This document shows, piece by piece, positions 1-11,600 of a stretch of 28,605 nucleotides of DNA. Under the pieces are notes generated by a model. It was given only the letters and a program-made list of their open reading frames with translations, had not been told where the DNA came from and ran no database searches. A program made the translations under genes and the position numbers. The DNA comes from Ichthyophonus hoferi. Taxonomy: Eukaryota; Opisthokonta; Ichthyosporea; Ichthyophonida; Ichthyophonidae. The first letter of the stretch is position 1, and each line of letters begins with the position of its first letter. Where the stretch lies: positions 110,330 through 138,934 of the forward strand of contig NAOQ01000089.1 of assembly GCA_002751075.1 (NCBI GenBank), read 5' to 3'.

Positions 1-1052
1 TCAGTGTCCTGCCGTCCAGAATAAAAATAAAGTCACATGTAGCTTACTTTATTTGGCAGGTAGAAATTAATCTTGGGCCAATTATGACTAAGGCGCATGT
101 TAATGATTCCTGCCCGTCTAAAAGTAGTAGAGCTTGCTACCAAAATTTAAATAGCGTTGCTTTACACCAGCATTAGTACATCATTAACGGATAGCTTTTT
201 AAGTATGAAAAAATATTTCTTGTTTAATTAGGCAAATAAAATTTGTTATTATTGCCTTGAAATTATAAAGGGCTGTAACCTACTTTACAATACTACTTCA
301 CAATATGATTGGTCTACTTTCTAAGCAAATTAACATAGTTCTGGTAAATTAGTCAAATTCCATACATTCCATTCTCCAGTATTGTAGGCGTAATTTTGAA
401 AGGTAATCCACAAATTCTCATAATTGTTAAAATGGTCTAATAAAGCTTATATATTAATAATTTGAATATTTTTAAAATTGCAAGCTTGCCGTAAAGTAGA
501 GTAAAACATACATACATATATATATATCTATAATTGTCATCCAACTTAGTTAATTTTCAACCTTGCAACTTTATTTATGCTTTTGGATTCCTGAGCTAGC
601 AAGGAATGTCTTAGTAGCATTTAGAAGATGTGATCTAATTTTAATATACACTTACCATATAATTTAAAATAAAAACGCCTAAGGAAAAGAATCGGGTTAA
701 ATAAACACAAATTATAAGGCGCATCAAAATTGAAGGTAACTTAAATAAATACGCATTTTTTTTCATTTTTCACATGAAGTATTTACTTACAAATGGATAA
801 TTTGCATCGCTTAATTTAAAGCCTCAGTAGAGCTTATAGTAAAATTTAAATAAAATCCATTATTCCAATTAATCTTGTGGGATGGTTTTTTAAATTTGGT
901 TCAGACACAACGTATTGCCGGTAAAGTTGATCGGCAAACTTCACCCATCCATAATAGACCCACACCAGACAGACAATTATTATTGTGTAACTTGATGGTA
1001 TAACCAGCGTTGTTTTCCAATACAACAAAATCAAAGGTGTATTAACGGTATA
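1..1052. other. AT-rich upstream flank, no confident gene
   Basis: This flank of the large secreted-protein gene is AT-rich. I see no ATG-started coding exon with acceptable splice sites. A short stop-free stretch runs from the left edge to about 174 on the plus strand but has no recognisable protein character. A minus-strand open frame at 846-1058, without an in-frame initiating ATG, is treated as a separate finding. The promoter and 5' UTR of the downstream gene presumably lie here, but no TATA or initiator motif can be named with confidence. Confidence 0.5.
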
Positions 1053-2697
1053 ATGTGGCTACTAGTAGGTCTACTGGTATTAGTCGGCCTTGCACAAGCT
1101 TCTATTGAGCTTGAGGGGCCGTATGCTAATGCATATTGTTTTAGTGTTGATACACCATGGACAGCCAAAATGAATAACACAAATGTGGCAAGCAATTTCT
1201 CCGATCTTGCTCGTCCCCTTTTCAGCTACGACGATTCAGATCCTATAAATGCTGGGTATTGTCTTCAGGCCGACGTTCCACGGAAAGGCCGGTATCTTTA
1301 TGATTGTGAGCACCCGCTCTCAAACTTAGTCATGAAATACAATGGAAAGGTAATCATTGTGGTCATTTTTATGTTTTCTGTTGCAACTAGAAACTTCTAT
1401 ACTTCAATATAGTGATGGCATGGAGGATGGGGAGTGGTTTTGTATGGGTGATATATAATATATCATATAGTTCATTATGTTTTCAATTAAAGCTAGTACA
1501 GATTGACAAAATCATTAGAATAAAGTTGCCCATCCTTTCTTGCCATAACCAGATCTTTGTTCCTAAAAATAGATATATATTAAAATAAGGACGTCTTTAT
1601 TACATGCCACGAGTCTAGTATCTATCAGTAATAAGCATTAATAAAACTAAAAACTCATCTAAAGCTGAGCTGATGGAGTGTATTCCTTTTTACCATCTTG
1701 TATTTGTTTCTCAATGCCTCACAATGACAAGAAGCTCACACACAACATTTTAAAGATAGCCTAACTAGAAAATACCTTAAGTATATAACTTGCATGCGCA
1801 TATCATTATGAAACATGTGCTGTTTTTATAAATTTGGAAGGAGAGAAGCTAATAAATATTTTAACATATTGAGACCACTTGATTGTGCATGGAAAATGAC
1901 TGAGTGAAGGAAAACATTTGAAAAATTGTATAATCTTTAAGATAAAAACCCAAATAAATTGCAAATAGCATTTGGCACATTTTATTTTAAAATAAATCGT
2001 AGTTAATTTTTCTATATACCGTGAGTATTTTTATTAGTCAAAAACAGGTTTTGAAATGAAAAATAATTTATGCCAATATATACTGATATCTAATTAAGGT
2101 ACATCAATTGAACAAATTGTTAAACAAAATAAGGTAAAAGAAGGAAATTCAATTTATTTAAGTATATAGTGAATCGTATGGACTCGTATTATAAAAATAC
2201 AATGTATAGTGGGATGATAATTTTAAATATAAAACGGTCAAGGCCAAATGAAAACATAAAAAAAAAAAGAGTATAATGCAAGCTAAAAAATAACAGGTAT
2301 GTAAAGAATATATGCAATCAAAATATATCTATAGAAATCCTTTTTAAAATATACTTCTAATCAATTTACAGGATGAAGTCAGTCTAACTGGAGATGTTGT
2401 TCGATGCAACGTAAGGTGGTCAGCACTTGTGTGCAGCAAATTGACTTCCAGAAACACTTGTAAATTTGACTTTAAATATCCTGTTCGTCCAGACCCAGAA
2501 AGCAATCGTCTTCTTAGTGATGTGCAAGGGAAAAGTGGTGGAGGTACTGTGACATGTGGTAGAGAAATAATAAACTATATAGGAAACCCTGAGGAACGAT
2601 TTTTGACAATGGCAAAAGAGGCCTTTGAGCAAGGAGTTCATGGTTATGGATGGATCTATCAGCCAAATAGTATTGATGCAGATGTTTCTGATAGAAG
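1053..2697 (+). CDS. Exons 1-2: signal peptide and cysteine-containing N-terminal domain
   Basis: Exon 1 (1053-1349) ends at AAG|gtaatc in phase 0. Exon 2 (2372-2697) starts after tttacag and ends at AGAAG|gtaggc in phase 2. After a signal peptide cut near residue 16-17, the roughly 200-residue segment holds seven cysteines here (contexts AYC, GYC, YDC, VRC, LVC, NTC, VTC) and an eighth at LIC in exon 3. That is an even number, compatible with disulphides in an extracellular domain. An N-glycosylation-rich stretch (NNTNVASNFS) lies in exon 1. I do not recognise the domain family. A more 5' non-coding exon cannot be excluded. Confidence 0.75.
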
Positions 2698-5600
2698 GTA
2701 GGCTCATGGTTTTAAAGGTTTTACTATGTATGTGTTAGATATATTTTTTTCTATATATTTTCTTAATAAATGATTGAATTACTTAATGCATTTTCAAATA
2801 TTGAGTTATTCAACAATAAAGGTTATACAATTGTACAAATATTTAACAGCAGGTATATGGGTATATCATTGCGTAGACAAAATGTGTACCAATTATTTAT
2901 TCATTTAACTGATTTATACTGGTAAGGTACCGCTGACTTTATCATGTATTTAGCACTAAGGACATACAGCTTACCATTATTAAAACCACAATTATCATGC
3001 GCCCCTTATATTTTACAAACACATATTTTATAAAAGTAGCATATGAATATATATATTTATATGCATTTTTATTTTGAGACAAAATACTATTAAGCAATTA
3101 AATTTCACCACAATACAGATCTGTACAGATGTTTAAATCATATAATCTTACTGCATCTGCACGTGACAATTTCAATAATTTTATAGCAGCATAATGATGG
3201 TAAGCCCAATGATAGTAGGGAGACAAAGCATGGGTGGAAAATAGATATTTTTTATTATTAATCCTGACCCACACAACTTAGTTGCTATATTTTTGAACAT
3301 ATAGGTACTGAGTTAATCAAAAAAAAAAAAATCGACCTATTATTTTTGTAGTCTGTAAAGCTTACTTTTTGAAAAGTAAATTATATGCAACTATCATTGC
3401 AAATATATAAGAATGCTTTGGAATTGAAGAAAACATTCGGTCATATTTAGTGGAGTGAATAAGTTAAAAAATATGACAATACTTAGATTGTTTTCTTGAC
3501 TAATTAATCTAGACTGCATATATTATTAATTGAATTGAGTGTATTATGTAACGTGGAATAATATTATATGTATATTATTAGAGTGCATGAGAATCAGCTG
3601 AAGATAATCCAAAAGCAAACTCAAATCATGCTACAGAGTTAGAAATCTCTTGAATAATTGGGAATTCTTTAACATAGGCATATATAAATCAAATTAAGAC
3701 TACAATATCCGACGTATGTTTGTATGTAATACAACTGTATTGGATTCTAAACCATTTTTTATCTCATATATTTAACAATACATTTACAACAAGTTTTTAA
3801 AATTGCTAAAACAAAATAGAAAAAGTATACAATAACTTGCAAACCTATGAGCACCGTTTCAAAAAATTCTGCAGTCAAATTATTAATTATTTTTATAATT
3901 AAAGGTTCCCGTTTTAATACAGCAATTATTTATAATGAAAATCTCTAAGAAAGATGTGAAGTATTTGAGAGTGTGACGTTCTAGTATGGAGAGGAAAAAA
4001 AAAGTTACTTATATAGTTGAGATACAATAAACATATTAAATGATATAAGGAAACAAAAACAAATAGCTAGTGTATTTGTTTACTAAGAGTTGATTACAGG
4101 GGTAACTGGGAATTTTCCCTTATCTGCGCTCCTGATGTCGATGAATGCACAGCGAACACCCACAGCTGTGATGCCAACGCTGAGTGCCTTAATACACAAG
4201 GAAGTTTCACATGTTCCTGCAAAGAAGGTTACGCGAGTATTGGTGAAGAATGCAAACGTATGTCTTTCCCATAGTTATCATATATTTTTATATAAATAAT
4301 AACTACTTATTTGTTTTTTTCAATTTACTCCTATACATGGTCATTAAGTATATCATATTATATATAGGAGGAAATTTTGAAAGAGGAAATAATGTGGTTA
4401 ACTTTGCTATTTGAAAATATGCCTAAATAAAATATTGGTATATATGTTGCATTACTATAAAAGTTTAAATTGTGAATTAAACTAGAGCCTATTTATAAAC
4501 CTTAAATGCCAGCCATTTTTTATTTTTTTATTTCAAATTTCCTGTTTAATTCAAGCTCCTGCTCTATTCAATTTATATTAAAATTTAATTTAATACATTC
4601 CTACATCTTTTTACACATGTGTATATGATATATATAATGCATAGTATAGTACGATAATTCTTAATATCTTACTATCTATGTTTTTATATTTTATACCAAG
4701 TAAAATAGTGTAGTGTTTCTATTTATTTATTAATTAAATAATTATTAATGCTCTATATAATATAAAAGCACTACTACAGTGCATCTACATAAATGTCTTT
4801 ACTTACATCTTTCTTTTAGTTCCAAACATTTCGAGTTTTCTCTTTTAATTTTATCTATGGCTCTCTTTAATAAACAACCAATTTTAATATATTAAACCAA
4901 TCACAGAAAATAAGCATGTCGTTGTTGGCACTGTGCTCAACGATGTGAACTGTGATATGAGGCCTGATGGTGACAATGGGATAGCTAACATTACTGTCAA
5001 TGCTTATCGTACTGATGACCCAAGTAAGGTTTTTGCATCTGTAAAGACGGATGAAAATGGCAATTTTAAGTTTGATCTTGAGCCTGGATCATATCAAATC
5101 AAGGTTAATCTACCCAAGGATAAAGTTTTAAGTTATTATCCTACAAAGTCAATAGGCGGGGTATACCCTCTTGAGGTTGGGAAAGATAAGTCCGAAAATA
5201 TTATATTTGGTATTCGTGATAATGTAGAGACAATTATGGGCCGGGTTCAGGATGATTACAATCGTGACAACAACCCTAAGGACGACCCAGGTGTATCAGG
5301 CATTACGTTAAGATTGTTCAACAAGGAGGGTAAAGTTGTGGGAAGTACCATTACTGATGGCAAAGGATTTTTCAAGTTGATGGCACACAAGGGCGAATAT
5401 ACCCTCAAGGTCACTTTGCCATCGGGTAAGGTTATTGCCTATGATCCTTCCGGAAGGTTGGATGGTACAGAGAAACTCACTGTTGTGCCAAATGTTAGTA
5501 TCAATAATATCATATTTGGAATTCGTGATGCTCCGCAAAGCTTGACTGGAAGTGTAAAGAATGATGCCAATAGAGACCGCCTTCCAAATGGTGATACGGG

Positions 5601-8600
5601 GTTCCCTAATGTCATTGTCAACCTCATTAATGAGGATGGACAGATAATTGCAAACACTTCGACAGACGCCAAAGGGGATTACAAGTTTGAAGTGGTTCCA
5701 GGGAAATATAAAATTGAGATTGTTCCTCCTAATGGAAAGGTTATATCATATGCTCCCGCTACAGCTACTGGTAACAGTGTTTCAGTTGTTATTGAACCTA
5801 ACACTGATATAAGCGGCATTATGTTTGGTCTTCGAGATGCAACCCAAATGATTAGTGGAAAGGTTTTAGAAGATGCCAACCGTGATGGTAAACCTGATGG
5901 AGATAAAGGTCTACCAGAAATTACCATAAGGCTTATCAAACCTGATGGCCAAGTTATTGCCACGGCTACTACAGATACAAATGGCAATTTTGGCATGGAG
6001 GCTTCTCCTGGAAAATACACTGTAGAAATATCTATTCCTTCTGGGAAGAGTATTGCTTATGACATTAGTGGCACAAGGGATGGTGTCACTCCTATTACAG
6101 TTTTATCCAACCAAAACATTCAAAATATTATATATGGGATTCGTGACAATACTCAAAGTATAACAGGAAAAATAAACTATGACACTAATAATGATGGAAA
6201 GCCCAATGGAGATCCTGGATATGCTGATGTTGTGATTAATATTATTGATAGCAATGGTAAAATAATAGCCACTCAGCCGACTGATAAACAAGGAAATTTC
6301 AAAATAGATGTTATACCAGGTACTTATACTATTGCCGTGGTCCTTCCGAATGGTAAAGTTATTAGCTATGCCCCTGATGGTGCTTCTAGTAATACTACAC
6401 CGATTAATGTTGTTCCTGGAACTGATTACGATGGGGTTGTCTTTGGTTTACGTGACAAAACTCAAATGATTTCCGGTCGTGTTCAAAATGATGCCAACCG
6501 TGATGGAAATCCTAATGATGATGCGGGTGTGCCAGCCATTCCTGTTACTTTGCTTGACTTAGAAAACAACGTGATTGCTCGCATTACTACAGATGCTAAC
6601 GGTAACTTTAAATTTAATGCAACTCCTGGGCCTTACACTGTCAAAATAGGCATACCCACTGGAAAAACCATAGCATATGATATCAGTGGTAACAGGGATG
6701 GTAGTGCTCTTATCAATGTTCAACCTAATATTGACTACACGGGTGTAATATTTGGTATTCAGGACATTACTAAGATCATTAACGGAGAAGTTCTTTATGA
6801 TGCAAATAGAGATTCCAAATCTAATGGTGATAAAGGTTTTGAAGATGTAACTGTGAGCCTTGTTAATGACAAGGGTGTTGTTATAGATACTACTGAGACT
6901 AATTATAATGGTGCATTTCAATTCAAGACAGTGCCTGGAAAATATACTATCAGGGTTACTGAACCAACTGGCAAGATTATCAGCTATGCTCCCTCTGGAG
7001 CTATTAAAAACAGTATATTAATTGATTTACTGCCAAACCCTAATCCTTATGGGTCCAACTTAATATTCGGTCTCCGCGACAATACTCAAATTATATCTGG
7101 AACAGTTCATAGTGATGACAACCGTGATGGCAAACCTGACAATGATCCCGGCCTGGCTGGTATTACTGTTAAGTTATATGATGACTCAGGTACTGTTGTT
7201 GCCCAAACTACCACAGCTGCAGATGGTTCTTACAAGATGGATGCTCCTCCTGGATCTTATACTGTTCGTGTTGATTCACCTCTTGGCAAGGAATTTTCCT
7301 ATGGCCCTAATGGAAGTAAAAACAATGGAGTCTCTATTGTTGTAAAGCCAAATGAAAATATTATTAAATTGGACTTTGGTTTTAAAGACATTTCAGAAGG
7401 TGTTGTTACAGGAAAGGTTTTGGATGACGAAAACTTTGATGGAAGATCACAAGGCGACACAAAACCTATAGTTGGAGCTCTAGTAATTATTCGTGACATT
7501 GAGGGAAACGAGATTTCTCGTACTACTACTAATGGCAGAGGCATGTTCCGTTTTGAAAAATTACCTCCTGATGAGTATACTGTTAAGATAACCCCTCCAG
7601 CCAGTTACAATATTAGTTATGATAGTGATGGGGTACCTAATGGGTCTGTAAAAGTCAAGGTCAATAATCTTATTGCTCAAAGTGTTCTCTTTGGTTTAGC
7701 ATCAAATTTGGGTGATATCAAAGGTGTTGTCCTTCGTGATCGCAACAGGGATGGTTTTCAGACAGGTGATCTTGCCTACCCTAAGAATCTAACGATTAGG
7801 CTAATTGACTCCAAGGGAATTGAGACTAACAAGACGACTAGTGATAGTGAGGGAAAATTTGAATTTTTGAATATTCCTTCTGGTATTTACAAGATAAAGG
7901 TAGACGTGCCTGATGAAGTTGTTGTCAACTACCAAACGGGAAAAAACAAAGATGGTGTTGTTGATGTTACTGTGTCCCCTGCTTATACTGCCCCAGTCGT
8001 GTTTGGACTTATGGACAAAACCAGTTTAATAGGTGGTATTGTGTTCCATGAAGAATGGGATGCTGATTATAACAGAATTAGGGTTCCTAATCCCAATATT
8101 ATTGTCCGTCTAATTGATGAGAAGGGAAATGTTGTCAACACTACTCGAACTAACGCTAAAGGTCAATACTTATTTAATAAAGTGTCTCCAGGCACCCATA
8201 CAGTAATGATAGAAACGCCCGCAAATTATGTTGTATTCTTTGACCCAGACAATACCAATGATGGTACTCATAAGGTTGTGGTGACTCTGGGTCAAAACCA
8301 ACAAGTAAATTTTGGCATTGAACCTGCCACTGGGTCTATTAAGGGACATGTTGTAGATGATATAGACCTCAATAAGGAGTATGGAAATGGAGATAAAGAC
8401 GTTCCTAATGTTCAAGTACAACTTTTAGACACAGCTGGAAAAGTAATCTCAGTCACTACTACTGATGACAAGGGTAAGTTTGTTTTCCCTGACATGCCAG
8501 TCCAAAAGTATCGTGTGAAAATACTTGTCCCTACTGACAAAGCCATCAGTTTTAACCCAGATTCTACTAACCATAACGAAATCTCTCTAACCCTTGAGTA

Positions 8601-11600
8601 TGGTGGTAAGGACAACCTTATATTTGGTCTTCGACCCTCTGGAGCTGATGTTAGGGGAATTATTAGACTGGATAGAAACCGTGATGGCAAGAACAATGGT
8701 GATCCAGGTATGCCTGGTACCACATTACAACTTATTGATCCCAAAACGAATGAAGTTATTTCTACTACAGTAACTCAGCCTGATGGATCTTATATATTTC
8801 CTGATGTCCCACCTGGAACGTATACACTCAAGGTCATTACACCCCCTGGTCAAGAAATTGCTTATCAGCCTCCTGACAGTGAAAATGGAGAGCTACCCAT
8901 ATCTGTCCTTCCTAATAAGTCCGTGTATTCAGAATTTGGCTACCGCCCCATTGGTCAAATAGTATCTGGTCGTGTTAATCGAGACACCAACTATGATGGC
9001 CGTCCTGACAATGATCCTGCAGCTGTAAATATTCAAGTAGAATTAATCAGTCTCAAAACAGGTCAAATTGTAAAAACTACTAGCACTGATTCTAATGGCC
9101 AATACATGTTTCCTGATGTGGTTGCTGGAGAATATTCCATACGTGTCATCCCACCTACCAACAATGCCATTGCATATCAGCCCCTTAATGCTAAAAATGG
9201 TAATGCACCTATCAGAGTTATTGGTGGTGAATCTATTATGGGCATTACCTTTGGAATACGCCCTGATGGCGCTTATATATCTGGTAAGATAACAAAAGAC
9301 ACAGACCGCAATAGTTTACCTGAGGATGATCCTGGTTTGGGTGGTGTCACTGTTCAACTTCTGGGTCCTTCTGGTGCAGTAGTAAGTACTGTTCAGACCA
9401 AACCTGATGGTACATATCTTTTCCCTTTCGTGCCCACTGGAGAATATAGGGTTAAAGTGGTACCACCTTCAGGAACACAGATTGCCTACCAACCAAATGG
9501 TGCTATAAATGGCATACTTCCAGTAAAGATTGTTCCAGGTCAGCCTGTTAATGCTAGTTTTGGCATAAAAGACCTGGGCACATCTGTGTGCGGTGCTGTC
9601 AATCGGGATATAAACATTGATGGTACTTCTAGTGGTGATATGGGTATTTTAGGTGTAACTGTACAGCTTATTAACCCTGATACTGGTAAAATTATTAAGT
9701 CAAATTCTACATTGGAAAGTGGCAAGTATTGTTTTAATGACATACCAGCTGGAAAATATAACGTGAAAGTAGTACTGCCAACCGGTTCAACCATATCCTA
9801 CCAGCCTAACAAAGGCACAAATGGAATCACACCAGTTTCTGTTACTACTGGAACCCCGGTCAACGATGTAATATTTGGCCTGAAGCCAATTGGTGCTTCT
9901 ATTTCCGGGCAAGTTAACATTGACAGCAACCGTGATAAAAAGAGCCCGAATGATTCTCCTGTCAAAGACGTTACAGTTTTGCTTTTGGATTCCAATGGAG
10001 AAGTTATAGCAAATACTACTACTGACCTCCATGGTCGTTATGTTTTCCCCCTGGTTCCAGTTGGAGACTATGTGGTCAAAGTTGTTCCACCAAAGAACAG
10101 TGAGCTTAGTTATGAGCCTGAGGGCTCTAAAAATGGCGAGTACCCTGTTAATATTGAAGCAAATAAGCCACAAACTGCTATTTTTGGTATTAAACCTGTT
10201 GGAACTTGTTTGTCTGGTAAGGTTAAACGTGATGAAGACTTTAATAAGAGCCCAATAGATGATCCTGGTATTGCTGGAGTTACTGTGAGGCTGATCAATA
10301 GTATCACCAACAAAGCCACCACAATAACATACACTGAATATGATGGTTCATACAAATTTTGTGATATTCCTGCCGGTAAATATTCGATCGTAGTTGTACC
10401 TCTTAAACGAATGACATTTAGTTACCAGCCTAATGGGTCCATTGATGGCAAATGGCCTGTGACAGTTTCCCCCAATGTCCCTATTAAGGACATCGTTTTT
10501 GGTTTGAGTCCCGGTGTACAAGACATAACTGGAGAAGTTCTTTTTGATGATAATCAAGATGAACAGCCTGACTTCGATGAAGGTGCATTCAACATTGCTG
10601 TCATTCTGCAGGATAAGGAAGGAAAACCTCTTATTGAAACCACAACCGATATAGGTGGCAATTATGTGTTTCCAGACGTACCAGCGGGTGAGTACAAGGT
10701 GGTGGTCGTATCACCAGAACAATCAGACTTTTCTTACCAACCAGAAAATTCCGTAAACGGTGTTCTTCCTATCACAAATGTTCCTGGAATTCCAGTTCAT
10801 TCTATTTTTGGTTTGTTACCATTGGCTGATGCACAGATTCTTGGTATGGTGTGGCTCGATGCTGATCCTTTGGGAAATCCAGATGGTGACACCAAAGGTG
10901 TTGCTGGAGTTGATATAATTTTAGAGTATGATTTTACTGAAATAGGAGAGACAGTAACAGATAGCAAAGGCAACTATCAGTTTGATAATCTTATACCCGG
11001 AGAATACACCGTTATTATGGTTCCACCGGAAGGGTATGAACACAGTTACGATCCTAGCGGCACTAATTCAGGCACAGCTTTTGTGACTACCGATATAGAT
11101 GAGCCGGGAGAGGCCGTTTTTGGGATTAAACCTGCTACTCAAGACATTAATGGCTTGGTCCTCAATGATGTTAACTCGGACAATACACCTAATGGTGACA
11201 AGCCAATAGTTGATATAGTTGTACGTTTGTTAGATTCTAAAGGTACTCTAATTACCACAACAAAGTCCGGTTCTGATGGAGATTTCATATTTTCTAATAT
11301 TTTAAATGGTCAATACACCATCAGGGTGGACATACCTGTTGATATGGAAGCAGTTTATGAAATTGATGAGCATGTTGATGGTAGTGTATCCGTAACTCTC
11401 AATGAGTTCAGTGACCCTTCCCCGGTCATTTTTGGCCTCAGACCTATACGTACGTGTCTTTTGTTTATTTATATTTTCTTGGAATTATATGCTATCATCT
11501 ACTTATTATCTAACATTGTACCAGATAATTTTATATCATTTATGTGCAATTATTTACATAGAAAGTTGTCCCAATTTAGCGTCTTACACTATTTGAGATA

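Noticed and set aside
5308-10557. Many antisense frames of 60-130 codons opposite the repeat exon
   Set aside because: They recur at the repeat period and mirror the sense repeats; they are shadows of the SdrD-B array.
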